Part shown: piece after piece, positions 20,276 to 31,491 of the stretch
Layout: the number at the start of each line of letters is the position of its first letter
Numbering within the stretch: position 1 is the first letter of the stretch
Assembly (NCBI RefSeq): GCF_910592395.1
Contig: NC_088317.1
Coordinates: forward strand, 5,206,001-5,270,000
Length of the DNA stretch: 64,000 bases
Origin: Lineus longissimus
Taxonomy: Eukaryota > Nemertea > Pilidiophora > Heteronemertea > Lineidae
Direction: 5' to 3'
Notes under the pieces: model-generated
Databases searched by the model: none
The model's input: only the letters and a program-made list of their open reading frames with translations
Told to the model about the DNA's origin: nothing
Position numbers and translations under genes: made by a program

Positions 20276-22480
20276 GTAAAGAGTTTTAATTTTGTGTAAT
20301 GATGCATCTAAGAAGCCACTATTTGTATGCCAAGTTTCAGCCAGATCGGAATTCAAATATGGCCGAAATTGCATGTTTTGTGGGTTTTTCCTCGTATTGT
20401 GGCAATCCAAAGGTCGTGAGTTCAAACCCCGGTCAAAGACAGCCAAAAATATTTTTATTTTTCATCTTTTCCTTTTTTCTTTTCTGAGTTCTATCTTACA
20501 TTTTCTTCATTTTTTGATTTATTTGGTGCCATAGATTTAATAAGGCGGCCATCTTGGAAATCGTTTTTTGCCGATTGCTGTAGTGTAACGAGTGATGAAA
20601 TTTTTATGGTCAGGTGGATGTGTCTACATCACACATCACCCTGGTTTGTTATTTGACCTACCTGTCAGGGTCACTGAGGTCAAAGTTAAAAATATATTCA
20701 CCATTGTCATACTGTAGCACTTTCTGTAACTGTCTACTAAAAATACTTACGATGAGCACAATGGTCCCTGGCCGTTTCATTACTCATGTAAGAATCGTAG
20801 TACTAATAATAACTTCAACTAATTTTCCGGTTATGATAACACAACACGCATCTTCATGATCATGATCTTTCTCAAACTAACTGAATGACCTAATCGCCTT
20901 GGACGCACAACCTAACCACATATCAATCCGCCCCGACGATCGACACATCCATTCGATTCGAGAACACTCGATAAAGTTTGATAAATAAACTAGAACTGAG
21001 ATTTCACAGGAGCACCTGTGAATTCATGACTCCAGGATTGTTTTGAGGGCGATATCGTAAGAGTTTGTCTTGAGTATGGGGACCTGTGAAGGTCCGTGTC
21101 TGTGAGGCACCTGGGCCTGGGGAGAGAAGACCAGTTGAACGATGGGATCTGACACGGACACTACTAGTATTGATCTCATCATGGAGGTATTATTAAGTCT
21201 TAATAATACCTCCATGATCTCATTATATGAATACCATTTAATTACAAACAAGTGAAAACAGATCATATCATATTCCTTGGCATAAATTAAAATAGGAGTG
21301 CGGGAACAAGGTTTTTTAGCAGGAGCAAAGCGAGAACATTTTGCGCCGTCGTATTCCGATTTGACTGGTTAGTGGTGAAATCTGCTTTTAATTCTGCAAA
21401 TTAACATATTTGTTTTACTAGTTCTAACGTTGTCTGAATTAAAGATGCTTTCCCAATGCTTGACTGGTCTGGCAAGAGGCATTGCCAGGAAAACGTGACG
21501 TCATTTTGGCCATTCTTCTTACCGCACGCCCTCCCTCACCGTAAAACTTCCTGACATGGTGTGAAGTGGGAGGGCGCACAATGGGAACCACACTGCCGCG
21601 ATGTTAATAGTTTCTATTTATAGAATTCAGCGGCAGAGATTTTAAGCATGGAAAAAGTAGATTAACTCGGCTAATCTCAATGGATTTTACTCAGGAATGT
21701 TTTCAAGGCGAGAGAAACATCTGATTTAAGTCCTGCGCTTATTAGATTTCATGTTCATGCCGAAGATTGGCCTAAAACGTGGACGAAAAGAGTGCATTAT
21801 CGAGTGTTGGAGAGGTCACGTGATTGGACGAGAAACCTGAGCGAAAACAATACTGACTCCAGCTCACAGTCATAACAAAGTTTTCGTGCTTTTACAAGCG
21901 GTCAACATCAATGGCTATAATATACTCCTGCAGAATAGTAGAACTAATAGAACTAATTTCCGAAGTTTCCAATAGTTTGAACACAAATCAGAACATCACC
22001 CATCAGCTGGACTCAGATCTGCATAAATTACGATAAATAATGAGGTCGTCGCTTCAATTTCGCAAAGAAAGTTGACTCCGTTAGAAGGTTGTTTTGACCA
22101 AATTCCGTTGAACTCATCGTTATGAGGGCATTTGAACACATTCTCGTTGATCTTTTCCATAAACGTGTGAAGTTTCGTACCAAAATACATTTCCGTAAAG
22201 GCTTAAAAAAGAAAATTTGTCACTTACAAAATCATCGCTCCGGTAGAAATAAAAAGGTCACCGCCATTTTCTTGATGATAGTAGGCTACTCCACTGGTAA
22301 CCTCGGCGGGAAATTTAAAGTGGAATCATCCGGGGTCAAACAACAGTTTTGCTCACTACCGCCAACTGGTAATATAAATCGACACTAATCTATTTTATAT
22401 CAAAACTTCTGTATCATGAAGACCTTTTCAACTTTATTTCAAGCTTTTATCTGCTGGAATAGAGCGTCAAAAAAATGTTT
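20276..22480. other. Right interior of element E, no gene seen
   Basis: The first 500 bp still resemble decayed repeat-family sequence (GTCAAAGTTGAAAAC..., TTTGACCTACC...). A perfect palindrome sits at 21178-21218. From about 21290 to 22480 nothing is recognised. Short open frames at 20292-20534 and 22122-22388 have no motif. Confidence 0.5.
21178..21218. repeat. Perfect 19-bp-arm palindrome
   Basis: ATCATGGAGGTATTATTAA and its exact complement are separated by GTC. The copy at 63929-63969 is unchanged. Confidence 0.9.
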
Positions 22481-22715
22481 TTTCAATTACGCATTTTGCC
22501 CCCTGGGGAGCTGAATTTGAGTCGAATCGCCCAAATTTTTTTCCGTTAGCAACATTTTCTGCCATGTTTATAAGTAAGACTAGATTTGAAGTGCCTCGGT
22601 TGTATGATTACAAAATGCCCAATTTTGTCCACGGATGGATGGATGGATGGATGGACGGACACCACTCGAATAGCTATTTGACTAGCTCAGCTGACTTTGT
22701 CAGCTGAGCTAAAAA

Positions 22716-22823
22716 TTCTGTCATAGCATCAGGATTAGCCTCTGCCCCTTTAGGGGTTCCACCTGGCCTCATCAGTTGCCTCGGGGTAGTCGCCCCCCTT
22801 CCACGTCCTATTGGAGTATCCAT
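22716..22823 (-). pseudogene. Gypsy gag N-terminus, separated by element E
   Basis: On the minus strand a Met at 22823 begins MDTPIGRGRGATTPRQLMRP and runs about 36 codons to the edge of element E, in the frame that continues as gag at 17698. The basic, Pro/Gly-rich start is typical of gypsy gag. The open frame extends further back to 22919 in leader sequence. Confidence 0.6.
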
Positions 22824-23091
22824 AATCACACTAATAGACCTACTTTCTAACAGAACACACTTTCTGTCTCCAAAAATAAACCCTTCAGACTTGTGAACTC
22901 CCACAAAATAGGCCTGCAACCACAGCTCAGTGGACTTAACCTGACCAAAATTTATTTATTGATCTTGCAATAATCTGCTCCCCACTGACACACTATACTA
23001 CTATCAATGTATCTGTGACGACATGCCAGCGTATCGAACTCACTTCGGAAACTTAGGTCACCACGATTTCAGAACAGTGCATAATAATATC
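22824..23091. other. Gypsy 5' leader, proximal part
   Basis: Non-coding sequence between the gag start and the Helitron-like insertions. No promoter or other motif recognised. Confidence 0.5.
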
Positions 23092-25241
23092 AACAAGAGG
23101 CCCAAGGGCCTGGCGCTCAGCTGAAATGGCTAGGTGAAGGCAAGGGCCAAGTGTGTGTCGGTACCGTTATTATGAGGCAACGTGAAGCTATAACGTCTAG
23201 CACGCAGAAGTGCTGGTGCGAAGACCTTCTTGCTATATCAGTGCATGCTGAAGTACTGAGTTGACGTCACCCTGCTATATGACGTAAAGTCATTTCTATT
23301 GCCGTTACAGTAGTGGGGTGTGTGATGACGACAAGGAGTTGTGTGGTGACGTCAAAGAGTGGAGTCCTTGTCTTCATGCAGCGTAGGTGGAACTACTAAC
23401 ATGCACATGGACACAAGGTACATAATTATTACAGTGTATTTTGTGAGGTGGGGCCTGGTGCTTTACAATGGTCAAATGAACCGACTGTTGTCTGGACATT
23501 GATGAAGTGGATGCAGCCAAATGTTTGGGACGGTCTTTTTTGTATGTGAAGAAAAGAAGATAAAGAGTTGGTTAACAAAATGAACTTTATTGGTGTGACA
23601 GATATTTGATGCCTTTCGGCAGATATTTGAAGCGCCTTGCGGCAGATATTTGTTGCCTTGCGGCAGATATTTGATAACGCTCTCCGGGAATGGAAAGCAG
23701 TAAAACGAGTAAGCACACCTTACTCTGAATGTGGGAACAGCAAGTGCTTTCCTGGACTTGAAATGTGCCAACGACTCCTCTTGCAATAACCAACAACAGT
23801 AAATCTGTAAAAAAAGAGAAGAGAAATTAACACTGACTGAATAAAAAAGGGTGACATAGACGGGGAAATGTACACCACCGGATACAGTCTGTGCTTGACC
23901 AGGCATCGGTCAGATGATATCCTGAACAAGGCATCTATGGAAGCAAATCCAGAAAGAGACTTAACCTTTGAAGGGCACACTTATTACTCAGTGAAAAGTC
24001 AGTCCTGTGGGCTGTTTTCCAATTCAAAATAAAAGTGTAACCTCTTTAAATTAGTCTCACAGACTGAACCATAACACTCAACAGCCAACCGTGCCCACAT
24101 GATGTGAGCCGAGAGCTGGGCTTAAAGATGAGCGAGTGGTGTACTACATTTTGAAAATTGTCTATCGTCTACGACATGTGACAGAACAGGATCTAGTGGA
24201 CTTAATGATGAGGTACTATCAAATAAGGTGTCCATCAATTGAATCATGAGGGCCTGTTGGGTTATCCTCTTAGTCTTAGGCTATCGTTTTTGTCTTTTTT
24301 TACAGCCAACAGTACAACCATGCACAGCGCAGTGTACAGACAGTACAGGATTGCAAACCAAAAACATGAGCATTGCTGCCTAACGAAACTGCAGTGGAAT
24401 TCATACTACGATGTCATAATGTGACTTTCAAAATAATTTTTTTCACGGCCAATGACCAGACAGGGAGAAAACAAACGTAAATGGCGAGATTTGTTGCAAA
24501 ATTGCCAACCACAACAACTCAGGGACCGTAGCCAAAATGGCCGACGGCGAATTCTCCGGTCGCTCGCGCAGTCCATAAACAAGCATCAATTTTACCAACT
24601 TTGGGTGCAAGCTTGGTCATCAAAGTTACAGAACTGTTAGAAATACATCTAAACAACATAAATATACAGTTAAAAGTGCATAAAAATCCCGTTTCAACCT
24701 CGGGGCGCTACCTTTTTTTCTCCGCCAGACTTCGGGCCCTACCAGTCGTTATTTAGTGCGACCGCCACCAGAGTGTTTATCAAGATCTTTCGCCGTTTTA
24801 ATTGCGCGTTTTAGGCAGATCAATCAATTATTACATGCATGCATTATATATCACCGAAATGATAATTGCGTAGGCTATTTGAAACTAAGTTCAGATATTA
24901 TTTTCGATCTTTGAACTGAATTAAGGCGAGTGATTCTTGACACCCGGTCGACAAATCAGGACTTGCAAAATTCACGTGAGATCGCTTGCATCATCGGCAC
25001 GTTTGAAAGCCGAATTTCACAAATTCCACAAATATTTATCACATACTATATGTATCACCACAAAGGTAACTCTCTAGACTATTTGAAACCAAGTTCAGAT
25101 ACTTATTTTCACAAAAATTCGAAGCTATGCAAGCGATTTTTCAGTGGTAGAGATCGACGGAAACAAATTTCTCGCTCTAAAATGACATGAGACGAGCACC
25201 AACTTTCGCTAATTTGTGCACAAAATTTCTGCAATATTATA
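23092..25241 (+). mobile_element. Helitron-like element C (3'-truncated, interrupted)
   Basis: It starts with the same AACAAGAGGCCCAAGGGCC end as E and D and is about 90 percent or more similar to D across its length, but lacks D's last 0.6 kb including the terminal hairpin. It runs straight into the start of D, giving a head-to-tail pair. A 783-bp segment (23295-24077) is inserted relative to D. Confidence 0.65.
23295..24077. other. Insertion within element C with 24-bp minisatellite
   Basis: Absent from D, where the flanks join (GTAAAGTCATT / CAACAGCCAACC). At about 23600-23676 the unit CGGCAGATATTTG is repeated four times with spacers of about 10 bp (TTGATGCCTT, AAGCGCCTTG, TTGCCTTG). No gene recognised. 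The 144-codon minus-strand open frame over 23472-23906 reads through the minisatellite and has no known motif. Confidence 0.6.
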
Positions 25242-27245
25242 AACAAGAGGCCCAAGGGCCTGGCGCTCAGCTGAAATGGATAGGTGAAGGCAAGGGCCAA
25301 GTGTGTGTCGGTACCGTTATTATGAGGCAACGAGACGCTATAACGTCTAGCACGCAGAAGTGCTGGTGCGAAATACCTTCTTGCTATATCAGTGCATGCT
25401 GAAGTACTGAGTTGACGTCACCCTGCTATTATGACGTAAAGTCATTCAACAGCCAACCTTGCCCACATGATGTGAGCCGAGAGCTGGGCTTAAAGATGAG
25501 CGAGTGGTGTACTACATTTTGAAAATTGTCTATCGTCTACTACATATGACAGAACAGGATCTAGTGGACTTAATGATGAGGTACTATCAAATAAGGTTTC
25601 CATCAAATGAATCATGAGGGCCTGTTGAGTTATCCTCTAAGCCTGTATCCTATGGGGCTAGGCTATCGTTTTGGTCTTTTTTACAGCCTACAGTACAGCC
25701 AAGCACAGCGCAGTGTACAGACAGTACAGGATTGCCAACCAAAAACATGAGCATTGCTGCCTAACGAAACTGCAGTGGAATTCATGCTACGATGTCATAA
25801 TGTGACTTTCAAAATAATTGTTGTCACGGCCAATGACCAGACAGGGAGAAAACAAACGTAAATGGCGAGATTTGTTGCAAAATTGCCAACCACAACAACT
25901 CAGGGACCGTAGCCAAAATGGCCGACGGCGAATTCTCCGGTCGCTCGCGCAGTCCATAAACAAGCACCAATTTTACCAACTTTAGGTGCAAGCTTGGTCA
26001 TCAAAGTTACAGAACTGAAATACATCTAAACAACATATATATACAGTTAAAAGTGCATAAAAATCCCGTTTCAACCTCCGGGCGCTACCTTTCTTTCTCC
26101 GCCAGACGCCGGGCCCTACCGGTCGTTATTTAGTGCGACCGCCACCAGAGTGTTTATCAAGATCTTTCGCCGTTTTAATTGCGCATTTTAGGCAGATTAA
26201 TCAATTATTACATGCATGCATTATATATCACCGAAATGATAATTGCGTAGGCTATTTGAAACTAAGTTCAGATATTACTTTCGTTTTTGAATTGAATTTA
26301 GGTGAGTGATTTTTGACACCCGGTCGACATATCAGGACTTTCAAAATTCACGCGAGATCGCTTGCATCATCGGCACGTTGAAAACCGAATTTCACAAATT
26401 CCACAAATATTTATCACATACCATATGTACCACCACAAAGGTAACTCTCTAGACTATTTGAAACCAAGTTCAGATACTTATTTTCACAAAAATTCGAAGC
26501 TATGCAAGCGATTTTTCAGTGGTAGGCCTAGAGATCGACGGAAACAAATTTCTCGCTCTAAAATGACATGAGACGAGCACCAACTTTCGCTAATTTGTGC
26601 ACAAAATTTCCGCAATATTATAAAAAAACTATTGATAAATCTGAATTATATAGACTCTTTTCAGTACCTAAACAAATTTCAGGCACATGGTCATGTTGAT
26701 TAAAAGAGTATCAACCGATTGAACATGAGAAAGTTCAATCACCTTCATTGAAGCAGCGACTATACTGCCATTTTTAAATGGTGGCATCTCTTCTATCCAT
26801 CAGCCAATCAGCGGCACTGCTTGCAAAAAGTTGAGCCACCGCCAAATTTGAAATCACCAAAATTCAGTCAATGTGCCTGCAGCGCCAACTGGCGGTGAAA
26901 ACTATATTAATTCCATTAAAAGTAAAAAATGAAAAAATATTTAAAAATATTCAGCCACATTTGAAAACAATATTTGCTCTGTGGACCGAGGTTAAAAGGG
27001 AAAGAAATCTAAACGCGAAATGACCTCATTCTCTTAATACAGGTCGGATCGCGCTGATTTTTCTTTTTTTGAGTTCACCTTGGGCAACTCCTAATTTAGC
27101 ACCGTCAACGAAGTGGCTAGGCGTTCCCGATCAGAAATGTCCAATTTTGTCCACAGATGGGTCCCTAGATGGATGGATTGCAGGACGGACACCATTTGAA
27201 CAGCTATTCTACTAGCTCCGCTGACTTTGTCAGCTGAGCTAAAAA
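25242..27245 (+). mobile_element. Helitron-like element D, complete, 2.0 kb
   Basis: Complete member of the family. The left end is AACAAGAGGCCCAAGGGCC. The right end is GTCCACAGATGG...GGACGGACACCATTTGAACAGCTATT followed by the hairpin AGCTCCGCTGAC / GTCAGCTGAGCT and AAAAA at 27241-27245. No open frame of note, so it is non-autonomous. The outer ends of the C-D pair abut gypsy leader sequence. Confidence 0.6.
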
Positions 27246-28666
27246 CAGTTCACCCTAACCGGCCTCCGTACAAAAACAAGCATGGGGTTGGTCAATACGA
27301 ACGCACGTACAATTACAAACGCAGTTTTCGGCTCTATTTTTGCTGTCACGAGTCTGCAACTAGCTTACACATCATGTACACATGCTAAATTACAGTAAGC
27401 AAGTTTCTATACACGTTGCTTCATTGTATTTGACGGCACAAACAGGACAAATCTAGCTATGGTCTCCCATTATGCTTACATGCATTGAATCAGAATACGC
27501 GGGTCGAGCGCGGCAACCGAGCGCGATGACACAACCATTCCTGCCTTCAAATTTTAATTTGGGTTCTTTTTAAGCCCCCCTCTTAGGAGGGGCTCTTAAG
27601 ATACACGTGTGTGCGGGAGTATATAATGTAAATGAATGAAGAGAAATAAAGAGAGTAACTATATTGTATATCCAACAAACAATTTTTTTTGGTATTTTTC
27701 TGAATTAACTCCGTTGAGTTTACCGATTTCTCCGCGATCTTCCGGTGGTGGTTGCTATCCCATTGGTTGAAATTAAGTTAAATTAAATTTAAATCTTCAT
27801 GGGAATCGCTACATCATATGCCTAAGAAATTGGCCAATTATATTAATATTTTTATTAGAGAAATATCCGTCCTAAATAATGACAGAAAAGGGTGGTTTAT
27901 TTCAATTTTGTGTCGACATGATCGAGGTCACGTGACATAAAAACAAAACAATCGCACACACCCGTCCAAAAAAGGCACTTTAAGAAAAACAAATACGTTT
28001 TTCCAGCTTAAAACCACACTGACGACTAAGTTATATTGGTCTTCTGCCCAAATCTGAAGTATCAAATTGAATCACAAACTAGAACTAGCTCTATTTAGCA
28101 AAAGTTGCGTGAAAAATTCGGGTGAGCGACATACTGCACCCTAGCGGCCAATAATTAAACTACTTTCAGCCGTCTCCTCCGGTCTCGTTAGGGAGTTTTT
28201 CCCAAATGTACGCGATGATGACGTGCCCCATTAACAGGACGTAACATCTATTTTAAAATGCGTTTCCAAAGTGAATGCATGAGGACAACCTATTTGTGTC
28301 GTATATCACTGGAAACGCCCGATTCCCGTGAATAAGGACAATCACAATGTATTACATTACCAAAACAAAAATGTGTCGGAAGGAACTATATGGATGGTCC
28401 CATCGCACCCCCCCCCCCCCCCTCCAGCAGTATGACACAGAAGGGCTAGTTGACTGTCCACCGGGGGGGTTTGGGGGGAGCTTCCCCCCAACGCACTGGT
28501 AAAAACCTATGTCGACGGAGGGGGGTTTGGGGGGTGTCCCCCCCATTGTAACAGCTGTAGTTGTTAGAGCTTGCACTTAACATATGCTCGTAGGGGGGTT
28601 CGGGGGAGCTCCCCCGACCTAAAGGGGGGCTCACTAAGTCCTTGACTTTACATATTAAATCCTATA
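27246..28666. other. Gypsy 5' leader, distal part, with further repeats
   Basis: No gene. Contents include an LTR-like stretch near 27590-27680 (TATATAATG then AATAAA then CCAACA), possibly a fragment of another LTR. A roughly 160-bp block at 28185-28345 is the reverse complement of 36545-36706. The C run and G-rich clusters at 28408-28628 complete it. Confidence 0.45.
28408..28628. repeat. C-run plus repeated G-block cluster
   Basis: A run of 15 C (28408-28422) is followed by three units of the form GGGGGGTTTGGGGGG then a C block (28463-28489, about 28518-28543, 28592-28615) and GGGGGG at 28624. Each unit pairs with its own C block as a hairpin and has four or more short G runs nearby. Confidence 0.8.
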
Positions 28667-28677
28667 CGCTGTCACCA
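28667..28677 (-). promoter_or_regulatory. Candidate gypsy primer-binding site
   Basis: On the minus strand, one base after the end of the 5' LTR (GGACATTACA), the sequence TGGTGACAGCG begins with the TGG expected for pairing to a tRNA 3' CCA end. The tRNA was not identified. Confidence 0.5.
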
Positions 28678-28678
28678 C

Positions 28679-28873
28679 TGTAATGTCCTTTGATTTGCCT
28701 TCTTTGGTACTCGATATACATGATATAGTGAACTAATGAACTTGCAAATCGGCTTTAATGTTCAACTCGTGTCTCGTCTCGCTCGTCGACTACCATAACA
28801 ACAACAATGCACCGTTTTCGCCCCGGCCGCAACACGGGCCGAAGACAGATTGGGGTGGCTCGGGACACCACAC
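28679..28873 (-). repeat. Gypsy 5' LTR, truncated
   Basis: It matches the first 195 bp of the LTR at 11177 (TGTAATGTCCTTTGATTTGCC...GGACACCACAC), lacking an 8-base piece (TACTTTAT-like) and the remaining roughly 730 bp. It then joins cassette sequence ATGCAGACTAATG, which is the right side of the gypsy target as seen empty in cassette B. Confidence 0.75.
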
Positions 28874-29398
28874 ATGCAGACTAATGTACTAAGGCACTAC
28901 AGACATATACGTGTAGAATCCATTTTTCCCGGACATTCTTTCCTCGGACACTTCAAACTACTACACCGGTGCATCTAAACTTCAAAGCCAAAATCTTACA
29001 AGGAGGAGACTTTAGGATTGACATTCACAGCCGGTAAGTCGGCATGAAATCTTCGTGGTTTGACGCAAATTGTGAAACAGCAGGAATAAGTTATAAAATT
29101 GTGGAATATATATACGTTCGTTTAGTATTGCAATATGAATACGTGTAGATCTACAATCGATAAACATTTTCCAGTACAATATTTTTGGACACTTTCCCCA
29201 TTTATTCGTACGTAAACTATATTATACGTACGTAAACTATATGTATATGAAAAAAAGCTTGAATGCATTTACGAAACAAGAGGTCAGAGAGATTGCGGAA
29301 CGTGAAAGGGTGACTGGAAGGTGCTTAACGATGGTACTAAGAAGATCAAGATATACCATCAGTTTGTACTAATATATTCTAACACTTCAAAATGTTAA
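28874..29398. other. Cassette A, right part after gypsy
   Basis: Homologous to 39104-39622 in B. A short stretch ending CACAGCCG then GTAAGT (29034-29039) looks like an exon end with a strong 5' splice site and is kept in both cassettes (39263-39268). No protein family recognised. Confidence 0.4.
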
Positions 29399-29829
29399 AG
29401 GCCCTTTGCCAGATACGCCGGTACCACCCAGGGGCGGCAAAACAAACCATCTTTACAATAGATCTTAACGGTAAAAGACGCCAGACAATAAAGAGTAGCA
29501 AATGCTTTTATCTAAAACTCCATGTACATTTACACTAGGCCTTTCGGTAAAAAAACTGAAGTTGAAGCATTTGCTAGTCTTTATTCTATTACTTTATCTA
29601 ATGTATCGTCGTATATACTGTTTATGTGATATTTTTATGTGCAATTTCTCCCCTGTGGAGGTTACAATAAATAATACTAAATAATAATAATAAAAATTCA
29701 TATCACCCATTGGCTCGAGAGGCATTGTCTGGCGTCATTGACCGTAAAAACCTATTGTAAAGATAGTTTGCTTTGCCTACCCTATAGGTGGTACCAGGTA
29801 CTCTATAGGTGGTATCTGGCAAATGGCCT
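29399..29829. mobile_element. Inverted-repeat element (MITE), 431 bp
   Basis: Ends AGGCCCTTTGCCAGATAC and reverse complement of AGGCCATTTGCCAGATAC. The inverted similarity continues for about 100 bp (GGTACCACC..., CATCTTTACAATAG..., GACGCCAGACAAT). The core open frame at 29502-29684 has no motif. In cassette B only the left part survives (about 39627-39683), where the BEL 5' LTR begins. Confidence 0.75.
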
Positions 29830-30167
29830 ATTAGGCCGAAACAGTGATACCAGTGACAACGGTGTTCAATCACTGTGACCCGTTTTGGTGGCAGCGGTAA
29901 CCGTTAGGCAACCTTCCGTTGGTGCAAAATATAGAAGCCGTCAAGTGAGGGATTCTAGAACAAAAAATGATACCTCACAACAAGTGTGGATAACTTAGCA
30001 CATGCCTGAATAAGGCTTTTCGCTGAGGGCCATAAATCCATACCGCAGATGCAAATGTACATTTAATTTCACTTCTATACCTAAATGCGAGCTTGTCGGT
30101 TTCATTGTTATAATGAAATGTCCGTAATGTTCTCAGAGTCTGATCCTTGATTTGTTTTTTTGTGATA
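29830..30167. other. Spacer before methyltransferase remnant
   Basis: No counterpart in the other cassette inside this window. A minus-strand open frame of 78 codons (29975-30211) overlaps the end of the methyltransferase remnant but has no recognised motif. Confidence 0.4.
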
Positions 30168-30830
30168 TCAGCAGTGCACCATGGGTTGCTTCTGGTCCAT
30201 AAGTATGCCATCCACCTTCAGATATCTTTCGTCACAATTTGCTATTTGCTTTAGTGGCAGACGCCACAGCCCAGCAAAGGAAACGTTACGGCCATCCAAA
30301 CTCAAACACAACTGAGGGGCGAGTTTGAATGGAGGGATTTCCAAATTCAGCTCGTGAGTTCGGCCATGCATTTCAATGTCATTCGAAAATGGTATATTCA
30401 GACGAGTGAACGACCATGTTGTCGTCAGAATATACCGACTTCCGGATGATTCAAAATGGCTGAGCGCCCGCATGGCATCTTTTATAGTTAGATGTTGCAA
30501 GCAATGCCTGTTGAGAATCAAGTCAAATGGCCCATCTTTAAAGTTCAAAGGCGATTTTACGATATCGTGGACGAAAAAGTCTCTGTTTTTCATACCCTGA
30601 AACGTTTCCTGGTGAATCCGGATCAAATCGGGTACAATATCAACTCCGGAGAATGGATATCCGGTCTTAGTTGAAGAAATTTGGACATCCATGCCATGTC
30701 ACCACAGGGGGCGTCTAAAATGCGGACGGTGTCTCTCCCTAATTTATTTTTTATCCTTTCCACGATCACGTGTAACATTGCGATCATTCTTTGAGCGTTC
30801 TCCAAAGTGGATCCTGGGCCCGAGGCTTGA
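30168..30830 (-). pseudogene. SAM-dependent methyltransferase-like gene, cassette B, frameshifted
   Basis: Two minus-strand pieces form one class I methyltransferase-like protein. One, 30623-30805, has the motif I-like ILDAPCGDMAWM. The other, 30168-30692, has GVDIVPDL, DFFVHDIVKSPL, FDLILNRHCLQHL and a long C-terminal part ending with a stop at 30168. They are offset by a two-base loss near 30650 compared with cassette A, where this point reads in frame. The two cassettes therefore carry different disabling changes. The upstream limit (Gln-Ala-Ser-Gly-Pro-Gly) may be an exon edge. Substrate unknown. Confidence 0.65.
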
Positions 30831-31491
30831 TAAAATCACAAAAATTTTTAGAGAATTTTATAGATCCATGATAAAACCTGGACCGAACCACCTATACACA
30901 TGTACCACAACACTTGTGATTCTCTGGTGATATTTTTTCTCCTCTATTTGCCACTTTCCACAAGCAGAAATCATGTAGGACTTCCTGTCAGGTGACAGGT
31001 TGTGACCAATCGAAACGCCCGTATATGATTATGGCCGTGCTGTCTGTGCCGATGAAGCATGGTAGCTCTCTTCTAATTGGTCAATACCTGTCAGGAAGTC
31101 TCAAATTGCAGCTTGAGGAAAGTGGCGAATGCCCATCGCTGCTACAAAATATACATATTAAGCTGATATGTGCACGTTGTAATTTATAAGCTCTCAAAAA
31201 AAACGCGAAACGGTGAAACTTGGCTGGAAGTTCTCCGATTACCAACACGGTTTATCGATGAGTGATCATATCAACCAGTATATTATCAAAGTGAAGGAGG
31301 TGGTATCGGCAACATAACGTGCAACAGTCGTTCGCCATTTTGAGGACAATACGACATCGAACCGGATAATCGTAAAACGTGTAGCCGCTACATGATAAAA
31401 CGACGTCGCCTCTCGTAAAATCATGAAATTTCGCCGTTCCTTCATGAGAATAATACGACGTCCATTCTGATACTCTACCATTTTTGATAAA
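30831..31491 (+). promoter_or_regulatory. Upstream region of cassette B GPCR
   Basis: Homologous to 7197-7855. The inverted repeat at 30979-31100 has perfect 14-bp ends (GACTTCCTGTCAGG / CCTGTCAGGAAGTC) and encloses CCAAT boxes in both orientations. The similarity to A continues through the start codon. Confidence 0.4.

Larger units (their letters stand above)
17699..22715 (+). mobile_element. Helitron-like (Helentron/HINE-like) element E inserted in gypsy gag
   Basis: The left end is AACAAGAGGCCCAAGGGCC then TGGCGCTCAGCTG. The right end is a 12-bp-arm hairpin (AGCTCAGCTGAC / GTCAGCTGAGCT, loop TTT) followed by AAAAA, with a GGAT microsatellite just before it. The GCTCAGCTG / CAGCTGAGC pair forms subterminal inverted repeats. 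Elements C and D share the left end and D shares the right end. No rep/helicase frame is seen. The interior carries a 302-bp tandem array. The Helitron-like assignment is by structure only. Confidence 0.55.
11177..28873 (-). mobile_element. Ty3/gypsy LTR retrotransposon on minus strand, with nested insertions
   Basis: The whole element runs from its 3' LTR (11177-12103) through integrase, RT/RNase H, protease and gag (12151-17698). Helitron-like element E (17699-22715) then interrupts it, followed by the gag N-terminus (22716-22823) and leader. Tandem elements C and D (23092-27245) come next, then leader with a G-rich region, the primer-binding site (28667-28677) and a truncated 5' LTR (28679-28873). 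The unoccupied target is visible in cassette B at about 39099-39118. All pol frames are broken. Confidence 0.8.

Noticed and set aside
23472-23906. 144-codon minus-strand open frame as a gene
   Set aside because: It reads through a minisatellite and has no recognisable domain; two other frames on the same strand are also open.
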